From the NCBI GenBank assembly GCA_934463115.1, contig CAKSIN010000003.1:93964-157963 (forward strand): a stretch of 64,000 bases of DNA. The letters are read 5' to 3'. The notes below the pieces were generated by a model. That model had not been told where the DNA came from. It saw nothing but the letters and a program-made list of their open reading frames with translations, and made no database searches. Shown here one piece after another: positions 43,131-52,114 of this stretch. The first letter of the stretch is position 1; each line of letters opens with the position of its first letter. The DNA is from an uncultured Clostridia bacterium. GTDB taxonomy: Bacteria > Bacillota > Clostridia > UMGS1810. A program made the position numbers and the translations under genes.

Positions 43131-43367
43131 GAAAATTGCCCCTCCGACAAGCGGCATTGAAAGCGAGCAGCTGACGTGTTGCACGAATAAAAACCGTACA
43201 TAGCGCAAATTCAATACCGAATTTAATCTTTTCCATTATTTTGGTATTGAATTTAGGAAAACGAGCTGCAATGAATTTGCAGCCTTTTTCCGGCGCGTAT
43301 TGTACGGCTTTTTGAGTGCAAAACACGTCCTGCAAGGTTTCACAGCCGCGAGACGGAGGGGGAATTT
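43131..43367 (+). repeat. Foldback element copy E7
   Basis: Uninterrupted relative of E1. End helix GAAAATTGCCCCTCCG/ACGGAGGGGGAATTT; inner AAACCGTACA/TGTACGGCTT; apical AAATTCAATACCGAA/TTTTGGTATTGAATTT with loop TTTAATCTTTTCC; side hairpin GAGCTGCAATGA/TTTGCAGCC. The right end is 9 nt from the stop of gpr. With the LacI promoter it fills 42997-43376; no gene there. Confidence 0.85.
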
Positions 43368-43376
43368 GCTGAACTG

Positions 43377-44324
43377 TTAATAACCGTTCCCTACGGCTCG
43401 GTTTATTCCCCTTGCAACAACACCGCTGATATCCTGAATAATCGTGTCCACCTCTTTCGGTGTAACGATAAGGTCGCCCACAGACGGATAAAGAACGGTA
43501 CGAATCATTTCATACCGATTGTCATCATTCAAAAAGCCGAGAGAACGCATTGTGTCGGAGTCCTCGCCCACCGCATCATTTACCGCCTGCATTATCAGCT
43601 CTATAGCATCATTGGCAATTGTTGCAGCATCTACAACAGTCGGCACACCGACAGCTATAACCGGAACACCAAGAGATTGTTCATTTATCCCCATGCGTCG
43701 GTTTCCTATTCCCGAACCGGGGGTTATCCCCGTGTCCGCAAGCTGAATTGTTGTGCTGATTCTCCTTATGCTCCGCGACGCAAGAGCGTCTATCGCAATT
43801 ATTAAACCCGGCTGCACACGGTCAACAACACCGCGGATTATTTCGAGCGTTTCTATTCCGGTTATCCCGAGTACACCCGGTGCAAGTGCACACACACTGC
43901 GCGAAGTCGGGTTCACCCTTTCGGGCATTTGCTCAAATAAATGCCGAGTCACCTCTACAGAATCTACCGTGTTTGGTCCGAGTGCGTCGGGAGTTATGAA
44001 ACGGTTTCCCAGTCCGACAACCAAAACCGCGCCTTTGCCTAACTGTGCCGTAAGTTTGCCAAGCTCGTCGGCAAACGCGTCTTCGGCATGCATCAGCGCT
44101 TCATCACTGCCGCCGCGAATGTCTTCACACTCTATTGTAATGTATTTTCCCGCAGGTTTGCCAATGACATTTTCACCGTTTTTGTTTGTGACGGTGACGC
44201 GCGTAACGGAGGTACAGCCCTTTTTGTATTCGTCCACTTCCACGCCGTCTATACTCTCGCCCGCTTTACGCGATAGCATTGCCGACGCTTCTATTGCCAA
44301 ATCTGTCCGCACCGAAAAACTCAT
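43377..44324 (-). CDS. gpr: GPR germination endopeptidase
   Basis: Spore protease that degrades small acid-soluble proteins at germination; made in the forespore. 315 residues. VRTDLAIEA sits at residue 5, VVGLGNRFITPDALGP, APGVLGITGIET and DALASRSI are diagnostic. The Bacillus enzyme has a ~15-residue propeptide before this point; here only four residues precede it, and an in-frame TGA lies just upstream of the ATG. The last codons fall in the dispersed repeat GTTAATAACCGTTCCCT. Upstream, GAATA with CAGATAATA 15 bp later could be a forespore sigma site, but this is uncertain. Confidence 0.94.
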   Translation of the reverse strand: MSFSVRTDLAIEASAMLSRKAGESIDGVEVDEYKKGCTSVTRVTVTNKNGENVIGKPAGKYITIECEDIRGGSDEALMHAEDAFADELGKLTAQLGKGAVLVVGLGNRFITPDALGPNTVDSVEVTRHLFEQMPERVNPTSRSVCALAPGVLGITGIETLEIIRGVVDRVQPGLIIAIDALASRSIRRISTTIQLADTGITPGSGIGNRRMGINEQSLGVPVIAVGVPTVVDAATIANDAIELIMQAVNDAVGEDSDTMRSLGFLNDDNRYEMIRTVLYPSVGDLIVTPKEVDTIIQDISGVVARGINRAVGNGY

Positions 44325-44442
44325 TTGTCATCATCTCCGTATTATCTGAATTTAACTGAAATATATTATCTGCAATACGCGTTTTTTTATTCTCTTGCAT
44401 GTGCTATAAATAAAATTTATAACTAAACATAAACTTTTTGTA

Positions 44443-44472
44443 TTGGACAAAAACGAATAAGTAATGTATAAT
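44443..44472 (+). promoter_or_regulatory. Promoter of metY
   Basis: TTGGAC (44443-44448), 18-bp spacer, TATAAT (44467-44472), 39 bp before the start. No S-box leader or terminator hairpin fits in this short 5' region. Confidence 0.75.
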
Positions 44473-44511
44473 GTGAGCATAAGATAAATAAACAAAACGG
44501 AGGTAATCAAA

Positions 44512-45801
44512 ATGGCAGACAAAAAATACAGATTCGAAACATTGCAGGTACAGGCAGGTCAGGAAAATCCCGATCCGGTAACGGACGCAAGAGCCGTTCC
44601 GATTTATGCGTCCACATCATTTGTATTCCATAACTCGCAGCACGCGGCGGACAGATTCAGCCTGAAAGATGCCGGAAACATTTACGGCAGACTCACCAAC
44701 CCCACACAAAGCGTTTTTGAAGAGCGAATCGCAGCACTTGAGGGCGGCGCGGCAGCACTCGGTGTATCGTCCGGTGCAGCAGCGGTAAACTACACAATCC
44801 AGGCGCTTGCAAAATCTGGTGAACACATTGTTGCATCAAAGACAATATACGGCGGTACATACAATCTCCTGGCACACACACTGCCCCTTACATCGGGAAT
44901 AAGCGCAACATTTGTGGATCCCGAAGAAGAAAACGCATTCGAAAAGGCAATTCAGCCGAACACAAAGGCACTGTATATCGAAACACTCGGAAACCCGAAC
45001 TCCAATATAATAGATATTGAAGAAGTGGCAAAAATTGCGCATGCGCATAATATTCCGCTTGTTGTAGATTCAACATTTGCAACACCGTACCTGGTGCGCC
45101 CCATTGAATACGGAGCAGATATTGTAATTCACAGCGCGACAAAATTCATAGGCGGTCACGGAACGGCTATCGGCGGTGTGATTGTGGACGGCGGAACATT
45201 TGACTGGAAGGCATCGGAAAAATACCCGTGGATATCGGAACCGAATCCGTCTTACCACGGCGTAAGCTTTGCCGAAGCGGCAGGAGCGGCTGCCTTTGCA
45301 ACATATATCCGCGCAATCCTGCTGCGCGATACCGGTTCGACGATTTCGCCTTTCCATGCATTTATGTTCCTGCAGGGGCTCGAAACCCTTTCACTGCGCG
45401 TGGAAAGACATGTATCCAACGCACTCAAAATTGTGGAATACCTGAACAATCACCCAAAGGTTGAGGCAGTGCATCACCCGTCGCTCGAATCCGAGCCGAG
45501 CCACAAGCTGTACAAAAAGTATTTCCCGAACGGCGGCGGATCAATATTCACGTTCGAAGTCAAGGGCGGAGCCGAAGAGGCTTGCAAATTTATCGACAAC
45601 CTCAGAATATTCTCGCTGCTGGCAAATGTAGCGGATGTTAAATCGCTTGTGATACACCCGGCGTCGACAACACACTCCCAGCTTTCGGAATCCGAACTTG
45701 CAGAACAGGGAATCAAGCCGAATACAATTCGTCTTTCTATAGGAATAGAAAACGTTGCGGACCTGATCGAAGCTCTTGATGACGCTTTTGCGGCAATCTG
45801 A
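44512..45801 (+). CDS. metY: O-acetylhomoserine sulfhydrylase (PLP-dependent)
   Basis: 429 residues. Makes homocysteine from O-acetylhomoserine and sulfide in the direct methionine route. FETLQVQAGQENPDPVTDAR, YASTSFVF, ALEGGAAALGVSSGAAAV and the PLP lysine in IHSATKFIGGHG (about 208) are diagnostic for MetY over cystathionine enzymes. ACGGAGG ribosome site. Monocistronic, ends in a hairpin. Confidence 0.94.
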   Translation: MADKKYRFETLQVQAGQENPDPVTDARAVPIYASTSFVFHNSQHAADRFSLKDAGNIYGRLTNPTQSVFEERIAALEGGAAALGVSSGAAAVNYTIQALAKSGEHIVASKTIYGGTYNLLAHTLPLTSGISATFVDPEEENAFEKAIQPNTKALYIETLGNPNSNIIDIEEVAKIAHAHNIPLVVDSTFATPYLVRPIEYGADIVIHSATKFIGGHGTAIGGVIVDGGTFDWKASEKYPWISEPNPSYHGVSFAEAAGAAAFATYIRAILLRDTGSTISPFHAFMFLQGLETLSLRVERHVSNALKIVEYLNNHPKVEAVHHPSLESEPSHKLYKKYFPNGGGSIFTFEVKGGAEEACKFIDNLRIFSLLANVADVKSLVIHPASTTHSQLSESELAEQGIKPNTIRLSIGIENVADLIEALDDAFAAI

Positions 45802-45831
45802 GTTTTGAAAAATATACTTTGAACGTCAACA

Positions 45832-45854
45832 GGGAACGGCACGCTGCCGTTCCC
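45832..45854. terminator. Bidirectional hairpin between metY and the SLH protein gene
   Basis: GGGAACGGCA-CGC-TGCCGTTCCC, a perfect 10-bp stem between two convergent genes; the T-run is weak on both sides. Confidence 0.7.
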
Positions 45855-45880
45855 TGAGTTTATGTTGCCATTATTATTTT

Positions 45881-48226
45881 TTAATTAAATGCCTTGCACA
45901 CCGGAACAAAACTTCCTATATCTTTCCATGCCATAACCTTTGCCGAGGTATAGGTTTTGTCTGTCGTAAATTCAAGAGCAATTCCTCTATACGGCATGCA
46001 TTGCACATCCACAAGTTTGTCACCGTCATACAATGCCAGAATTACATCGTTACCGTTTGATATATTTGCCGGCATTACCGTAAATTTTTTCTTGTCGTCG
46101 GAAACAGAAACATTTATTTTTGTAACCGCTTCGTTGTCCGAGCATGATATTGCATACAGCGAAAATCTTCTTGCATATAATTTTATCTGCCCGTTTTCTA
46201 TCTTAAAATATTCGCCGTATTCATTTGGCTGCATTGTAATTTTTTCGATATGGCTTATTTTGGTATCACCTGATATTTCCGTATGCTCGCGGTATATTGC
46301 ATAATTCGTTTTGCCGTTTAGATTCTCGGGAATGTTTATAACAAACTCTATATTTTTCGGCAGTTCGTAAATGTTTTCGTATGATGAATACTGACCGCTG
46401 ACTCCGTCTGCCATACCGGACATATTAATGTGGAAAAAATACATAGCCGCATCATCACCCATATCGGTCTTAATGGTTTTTTCAATCAACGTACTATTAT
46501 ATGACGTTGTTGCATCATTACCTGCATAACATCTGAGGCGATATTTACCGCCATTGGCAACGGCTTCCTTTCCTTTATCTCCGATAACACTCTCTACAAT
46601 GTTCATATCAATGCCATTAACCGATTCAACATTTCTTTGAGTGTCAATAAGCCACGCAAGCGCAGAAACACCGATATCGCCGAGATCAACCTCCGAACTT
46701 GTCGCATTAACCTCTACACTCCTGTCATTGCCGATATTCAGATTATATTTACCCTGCGGATATGTCAGTTCAAATTTTCCGTCGGAATCGGTGTAGGCGC
46801 TAACCTTTCCGTCATTATTGTTGTAGCTTTTGTATGCGTTAACCGATACACCGTTTCCGGCCTTAACCGGGTTTCCGTCTTTATCCAAAAGACGTCCTTT
46901 TATTTTTGCAAGCGGAATTGCATTTGCCGTAACCGTTATATCCTCATTCGGGATAACATATGTTTTCGGAACGCTCCATTCCTTAATCCAGTATCCGTCC
47001 ACACCTTCGCTCGGAAACTTAATCGTACTTCCGCAGCCCTGCTGCTCCGTTTTGAGAACCTCACCGTTTACAACAAACGTCACATTTCGCTTGTTGTTCA
47101 TTTTGATTCCCTTGGTTAAAGTTTTCTTAGTTGTACCCTCCATGCTTGCAAATTCAACAGATACCGAATGATACCCGTCAGTAACGGGAATGGTATAGCT
47201 TACCGGTTCATCCGTTACGTCGGTAAAAGGAACATCGTTGCCTTTATCGTCTTTTGCGGAGAGTCTGTATTTTGTCAGTCCGTAGAGCTCAAATTTGAGC
47301 GACAACTCGGGGTTGTCGGTTTCGGTTGCTCCGTTGTTGATAATAATCGAACCGCCATAGTACGGTATCGCACAATATATACCGCCGTCTTTAACATACA
47401 GTTTCATTCCGAGGTCGATATATGTCATGGCATCGTTGTCAACAACCGTTAAATTTTCATTTACAACCGCACTACCGTCAAGTTCTTTCGAATTGTACTT
47501 TTTACCGTTTACAACCGCGCTTTTTTCGGTAACATAAGCGTTCACGATATACTTTGAGTATCCCAGCTTGTACAAAAGCGTATCTTTTGTTATTTCATAC
47601 TGTGCGCCGCCGTATGCGTAGTATTTAACTTTGACGGTCTTTGACTCAAGCGAGTTATATAGGAACTGCGAAAAAGCCTCATGGGTAAATGTGTTACCGT
47701 CCGACATCTTAACACCGTCGTTCAATCCTATTGAATAGGCATACGCAACATATCCCGTGACATTCGAGCCGTATCGGCTACTCACAATCGGACCGTACCC
47801 GAGGAGGTTTACCATCCACGGTGCAAGGTCGTTTATGGTTACGCTCTCATTTGCATTAAATTCCTTCCCGTTCGGTATAATACCCATTTCGTTCATAACC
47901 CAAACGCATCCGTTAAGTTCCGTTCCGGATTCTATATCCGTAAAATACGTCTTGCTGTCTTTTTGCTTCATGGCTTCATCGTATTTGCCGGCAATTTTTG
48001 TAATTGCCACAGCCGCCTCGCCGCGTGTGGTAATTGCTTTGCTTTCATCATAGACATTTGTAAGGAATCCGAGATCATAGCAAGCCTTTGCGGCCTCAAA
48101 ATATTCTTCCGAAACACTGCCTCTTTCCACAAAAACCCAATCATCCGCGTATGCGAATATACTTGTCATCACCATAACAAATACTGCAACAACAACCGCA
48201 CTGACAGTTCTTTTTAATATATTCAT
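45881..48226 (-). CDS. SLH-domain surface protein
   Basis: 781 residues. Signal peptide ends near FAYA. Two to three divergent SLH repeats follow (about 35-200): AKACYDLGFLTNVYDES, ITTRGEAAVAITKIAG, DIESGTELNGCVWVMNEMGI, VTINDLAPWMVNLLGYG. The rest is beta-rich: a region of unknown fold, a carboxypeptidase-regulatory-like domain (KGRLLDKDGNPVKAGNGVSV, TDSDGKFELTYPQGKYNL) and a C-terminal beta domain. It would bind secondary wall polymer and display these domains. Lies 14 bp after the stalk-domain gene. Confidence 0.85.
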   Translation of the reverse strand: MNILKRTVSAVVVAVFVMVMTSIFAYADDWVFVERGSVSEEYFEAAKACYDLGFLTNVYDESKAITTRGEAAVAITKIAGKYDEAMKQKDSKTYFTDIESGTELNGCVWVMNEMGIIPNGKEFNANESVTINDLAPWMVNLLGYGPIVSSRYGSNVTGYVAYAYSIGLNDGVKMSDGNTFTHEAFSQFLYNSLESKTVKVKYYAYGGAQYEITKDTLLYKLGYSKYIVNAYVTEKSAVVNGKKYNSKELDGSAVVNENLTVVDNDAMTYIDLGMKLYVKDGGIYCAIPYYGGSIIINNGATETDNPELSLKFELYGLTKYRLSAKDDKGNDVPFTDVTDEPVSYTIPVTDGYHSVSVEFASMEGTTKKTLTKGIKMNNKRNVTFVVNGEVLKTEQQGCGSTIKFPSEGVDGYWIKEWSVPKTYVIPNEDITVTANAIPLAKIKGRLLDKDGNPVKAGNGVSVNAYKSYNNNDGKVSAYTDSDGKFELTYPQGKYNLNIGNDRSVEVNATSSEVDLGDIGVSALAWLIDTQRNVESVNGIDMNIVESVIGDKGKEAVANGGKYRLRCYAGNDATTSYNSTLIEKTIKTDMGDDAAMYFFHINMSGMADGVSGQYSSYENIYELPKNIEFVINIPENLNGKTNYAIYREHTEISGDTKISHIEKITMQPNEYGEYFKIENGQIKLYARRFSLYAISCSDNEAVTKINVSVSDDKKKFTVMPANISNGNDVILALYDGDKLVDVQCMPYRGIALEFTTDKTYTSAKVMAWKDIGSFVPVCKAFN

Positions 48227-48240
48227 TTTTCTCTCCCCGA

Positions 48241-49308
48241 TTACTCTTTGCTTGTAAGGTCAACCCTCTTCATTGTACCGTCCCATTTAACATCCACACC
48301 GAAACAGTCGGACACAAAACGAACAGGCACAAGTGTTCTGCCGCCTATTATCTTTGCCGGAACATCAAGAGTAACAGCCTCGCCGTTCTTTGCAGCCGTG
48401 GTATTGTTTATTGTAAGCGACACGCTCGTGTCACCTTTTGTTGCCGTAACCGTCTGTGTGTCTCCGTTCCAATCCACTTCGGCGCCGAGCTTTTCGAATA
48501 TTGCACGCAGAGGAACAAGCGTTCTGCCGTTGTCTATAACCGGTATCTGGTCGAATTTAATCTTTTCGCCATTGTAGAACACTGTGGGAATAAATCCGCG
48601 TTTAAGCTTGATTATGTAATGTTTGTCTTTGTAATCCATAAACGAGTAACCGTTATCATCAAAACTGAGTATGCTTGCAGCCGGGAATGTGTAGTTAACA
48701 TCATTCGAGAAAACAGTGTAGAATGTTGTATCGGTATCGCCGAATTCATTCATTGCGTCAACGTGATACGTAACCTCCGTCCAGTTCTCGTTCATAAGTC
48801 CGAGGTTATAATCATAGCCGTACCCTACCCATGCATCGTCGCAGAACAGGTACTCGTTACCGTTTATGTCCTTGAAACGCCAAAGGTCGTGCTGACATAC
48901 AAGACCGTCGTTGTACACCGTAAATCTTTCTTCATATTCCTTGTCAAAATCATAATCAACATACTCTTTTTCCTTGGCGCGGACTTCGTCTATCGGTAAA
49001 AAGTCCGTGAGGTATTCATCGGTCACCTTGCCGTTTAGGTCAACGGAATAATGGCGCAGTCTGCCCTTGCGATTTAAGTAACCCATATCGTCTGCCGATG
49101 TAATTTCATAGGGTTCTTCTTCAACGAGATATTCGTCAAATGCATAAAAAGATTTGTCCGCATCAATCTGAGCAACAACCTCAAAAAGGTCGTTGTCCAT
49201 AGGATCTTTTTTTACAGATTCTCCGGGTTCAATTTGAGCGGCAAAAGCCGTACTTCCGATAAGTGTTGCAGCCGCAACACCAACAGCAATTATAGATTTT
49301 CTTAACAT
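48241..49308 (-). CDS. Secreted protein with copper amine oxidase-like 'stalk' domain
   Basis: 355 residues from ATG 49308 (MLRKSIIAVGV), with AGGGGAG upstream and a signal peptide ending AFA. The N-terminal 240 residues are beta-rich and unrecognised. The last ~100 (KIKFDQIPVIDNGRTLVPLR, IFEKLGAEVDWNGDTQTVTA, GGRTLVPVRFVSDCFGVDVKW) are the copper amine oxidase N-terminal domain, in Clostridia a structural stalk without copper chemistry. Co-transcribed with the SLH protein, suggesting a surface pair. Confidence 0.88.
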   Translation of the reverse strand: MLRKSIIAVGVAAATLIGSTAFAAQIEPGESVKKDPMDNDLFEVVAQIDADKSFYAFDEYLVEEEPYEITSADDMGYLNRKGRLRHYSVDLNGKVTDEYLTDFLPIDEVRAKEKEYVDYDFDKEYEERFTVYNDGLVCQHDLWRFKDINGNEYLFCDDAWVGYGYDYNLGLMNENWTEVTYHVDAMNEFGDTDTTFYTVFSNDVNYTFPAASILSFDDNGYSFMDYKDKHYIIKLKRGFIPTVFYNGEKIKFDQIPVIDNGRTLVPLRAIFEKLGAEVDWNGDTQTVTATKGDTSVSLTINNTTAAKNGEAVTLDVPAKIIGGRTLVPVRFVSDCFGVDVKWDGTMKRVDLTSKE

Positions 49309-49419
49309 AACAGATAATCTCCCCTTTTCGTTTTTTTCAATTATATAACAAATGTATATCCGAGTCAATATATCTGCACAACTTTAGGCAATTTTCAGCT
49401 GAAATTTGTTTGTTTTCGA

Positions 49420-49944
49420 CTAAAACATTACCCTGCACACCGCCACGCTGACAATTGCGCTTACCAAATCGGCAAAGAGAGCGCACGCAAGAGTATAGCG
49501 CACATTCTTAACCTTTACCGCACCGAAATAAACCGCCACGGTGTAGAAAGTGGTTTCTGTTGAGCCCATCATCACCGACACGACGCGTCCGAGAAACGAA
49601 TCCGTTCCGTATGTGCGAAAAATATCCGTAGCCATTGCAAGTGAGCCGCTCCCGGATACCGGTCTTAGCAAAACAAACGGAACAAGCTCCGGCGGAAATT
49701 TTAACGCTCTTGCAACCGGCGTAAGCATTTTCACAAGGCAATCGCTCGCCCCGGATGCCGTGAACGCGCGCACCGCCATAAGCAAACCGATAAGCTGCGG
49801 CAGGATTCGCGCCGCGGTGTGCAGCCCCTCCTCTGCCCCGGCAGCAAAATCGGAATACACATCTGCCCTTTTTGCAGCGGCAAAAACCACAGTCAGGCAA
49901 ATTACCGCCGGAATAACAATATCCGACATATTCATCATTACCAT
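49420..49944 (-). CDS. spmB: Spore maturation protein B
   Basis: 174 residues from ATG 49944, which overlaps the spmA stop (TAATG). Nucleoside-recognition (Gate) domain membrane protein: LIGLLMAVRAFTASGASDC, LRPVSGSGSLAMATDIF and VMMGSTETTFYTVAVYFGAV are typical. With SpmA it is needed for spore core dehydration in Bacillus and Clostridium. Confidence 0.93.
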   Translation of the reverse strand: MVMMNMSDIVIPAVICLTVVFAAAKRADVYSDFAAGAEEGLHTAARILPQLIGLLMAVRAFTASGASDCLVKMLTPVARALKFPPELVPFVLLRPVSGSGSLAMATDIFRTYGTDSFLGRVVSVMMGSTETTFYTVAVYFGAVKVKNVRYTLACALFADLVSAIVSVAVCRVMF

Positions 49945-50531
49945 TATGTTTTTCGCCTGCCTTTCGCAATTGCGGCAGCGCATGTACCGGCTGCAAATGT
50001 TATAACCGATGCAACCCATATCGGAACAGTGATTTCAGCCGGATTCGTGCTCCCGAGCGCCGAACGAATTGCAATAAGCGTTGAGGGAATAAGCTGTATT
50101 GACGCAGAATTTACAACAGCAAGCATGCACATTGAATCCGTTGCGCTGTCTCCTTTCATATGCACGGCAAGTTGTTTCATGGCATTTATTCCGAGAGGTG
50201 TGGCGGCATTACCCATTCCGAAAAAGTTTGCCGTCATATTCATGGCTATTGCGCCGCATGCCTTTCTGTCACCGCGTGCATCGGGAAAAAGCAGCCTTAT
50301 TATAGGATAAAACAGTACCGCAACAATTTTTGTGAGTCCCGAACGCTCGGCAACATTCATTATTCCCGTCCACATTGCCATAATTCCGGCGATGCCGATG
50401 CAAAGATTCACCGCGTCCGCCGCGCCTTCGCCGAGAGATGCACACAACTCGGGAATACGTCCGCACACAGCCGCCGAAATAAATGACACAACCAACATTG
50501 CTGTCCAGATATAACTAAAAATAACAACCAC
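49944..50531 (-). CDS. spmA: Spore maturation protein A
   Basis: 195 residues; integral membrane protein with Gate domain: GIAGIMAMWTGIMNVAERSG, FYPIIRLLFPD, ANFFGMGNAATPLGINAMK and LAVVNSASIQLIPSTLIAIR match SpmA closely. The start is taken as GTG 50531, though the GGGG site is very close to it and a nearby alternative is possible. Coupled to spmB. Confidence 0.92.
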   Translation of the reverse strand: MVVIFSYIWTAMLVVSFISAAVCGRIPELCASLGEGAADAVNLCIGIAGIMAMWTGIMNVAERSGLTKIVAVLFYPIIRLLFPDARGDRKACGAIAMNMTANFFGMGNAATPLGINAMKQLAVHMKGDSATDSMCMLAVVNSASIQLIPSTLIAIRSALGSTNPAEITVPIWVASVITFAAGTCAAAIAKGRRKT

Positions 50532-50587
50532 CCCGTTTCAGAATAATTTTATTCATCGGAGTGGCTGTATATTAATTATTTAATTTT

Positions 50588-51514
50588 TTAGCCGAAAATG
50601 CGCTTTTTTTCCGCGAACAATTCCGACACAAATGCCTTGTCGAGTTCTCCCAATTTGTATTCCCTGCTGTGAACAAGGACATCTGTATACACGGTTGTGT
50701 TTTCGGGACACGGTATCTGAACAAGTCCGTAGCGCTCCAGAGTTTCATCCGGCACAGGTGACACCCACATAAATGTGCTGTTGTTTCCGGACAAAAGTTC
50801 AAACTGGCTTGCACGTTCAAAAACATATATCCGCCTGCCTATATTGTCGGGCAGTTCCTTTTTGTTTGCCTTTGACATTGGCAGCGACGGAACATACGGA
50901 TCGGCATGTGCTATCTCGATATAATCCTGCAAATCGGAAAATGCGAGTTCCTCTTTTTCCGAAAGCGGATGAGTGCGGCTCATAAGGACAACGTATTTAA
51001 ACTGCGTAACAGGTGTGCAGACAAGTTTTTTGTCGCTCAGAATCTGTTCGTAATACCTTTCAAAATTCTGCGGATAACGAATAATTCCAAGACTGTAGTC
51101 TGTATCGAGAACGCATTTTAAAGCACTTTGCGAGTCTGTTTCTTTGTAAAACAGCTCCGCCTTTTTTTCGCTGTTTATTGCCTTTGAAAAAGTTTTAAAT
51201 GCATGCGATATATAGCTTGCCCTGGGCACCGCAACCGAAAACAGTTTTTTGTTTTCGCCGTTGTTTGTAAACATATTTTCCATTTCGTCTACCTGGCGCA
51301 ATATTGAGCTTGCATAACGCAGAAACGTTTCGCCCTGCGGAGTCACCTCAATGCCCTTTGCACTGCGCGCAAATATGGCTATTCCAAGCGATGTTTCCAA
51401 TTCGCGGATTGCACGGCTGAGGTTCGGCTGGTTCATCAAAAGCGAATCCGCCGCCTTGTTTATCGAGCCGCACCTTGCCACCTCAACCGCATATTTCATA
51501 TGAAGAATGTTCAA
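50588..51514 (-). CDS. LysR-family transcriptional regulator
   Basis: 308 residues. N-terminal winged helix: YAVEVARCGSINKAADSLLM, NQPNLSRAIRELETSLG, TPQGETFLRYAS. The effector domain (about 90-300) is typical but its ligand is unclear. It ends 56 bp before spmA in the same direction. No divergent partner gene is present, so its target is uncertain. Confidence 0.92.
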   Translation of the reverse strand: MNILHMKYAVEVARCGSINKAADSLLMNQPNLSRAIRELETSLGIAIFARSAKGIEVTPQGETFLRYASSILRQVDEMENMFTNNGENKKLFSVAVPRASYISHAFKTFSKAINSEKKAELFYKETDSQSALKCVLDTDYSLGIIRYPQNFERYYEQILSDKKLVCTPVTQFKYVVLMSRTHPLSEKEELAFSDLQDYIEIAHADPYVPSLPMSKANKKELPDNIGRRIYVFERASQFELLSGNNSTFMWVSPVPDETLERYGLVQIPCPENTTVYTDVLVHSREYKLGELDKAFVSELFAEKKRIFG

Positions 51515-51535
51515 TACCGTTCCACCTGCACATTT

Positions 51536-52057
51536 CTATTCAAGTTCAATTAAACCGTAGTTGCCGTCTTTTCTCTTGTACACAACATTTTTGTCCATAT
51601 TCTCCGCATTGTTGAAAATATAGAAGTTATGCCCGAGCAGATTCATCTGCAAAATTGCCTCCTCAGGGCTCATGGGTTTGTTTTCGTAGGTTTTGGTCTT
51701 TACAATTTTAAATTCCTTTTCTTCCTCAATTACGGGCGCTGCACCGATGTCGGCAAAGGCACCTGTCTTAAGTTTTTTCTCAAGGCGTGTTTTCTGCTTT
51801 CTAATTTGTCTTTCGAGAACATCCTCAACCCTGTCGATAGATGCATACATATCTTCGTCCGCTACCTCTGCTCTGTATATTATTCCTTTATAATATATGG
51901 TAACTTCAATGATATGATCGTCTCTTTGAACAGACAGCGTAACATCTGCCTGAGCTTCCTCACCGAAATACTTGTCCAATTTAGAGAGCTTATTGGTCGT
52001 GTAATCTTTCAGTCCCTGTGTAACATCAATCTTTCTTCCTATAAATTTGAATTTCAT
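51536..52057 (-). CDS. hpf: Ribosome hibernation promoting factor, long form
   Basis: 173 residues. N-terminal ribosome-binding domain (MKFKFIGRKIDVTQGLKDY, YFGEEAQADVTLSVQRDDHIIE) and the C-terminal dimerisation domain (KPMSPEEAILQMNLLGHNF, VYKRKDGNYGLIE) joined by a charged linker. Long HPF alone forms 100S ribosome dimers in Firmicutes at rest or starvation. Confidence 0.96.
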   Translation of the reverse strand: MKFKFIGRKIDVTQGLKDYTTNKLSKLDKYFGEEAQADVTLSVQRDDHIIEVTIYYKGIIYRAEVADEDMYASIDRVEDVLERQIRKQKTRLEKKLKTGAFADIGAAPVIEEEKEFKIVKTKTYENKPMSPEEAILQMNLLGHNFYIFNNAENMDKNVVYKRKDGNYGLIELE

Positions 52058-52114
52058 GCTAAAACCCTCTTTCGTTTAAAATATATTATAAGCCTTTGCG
52101 GCATTATAACCAAT

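Noticed and set aside
44325..44511. SAM or T-box riboswitch before metY
   Set aside because: The promoter lies 39 bp before the start, leaving no room for the leader, and no S-box helices or T-box sequence is seen.
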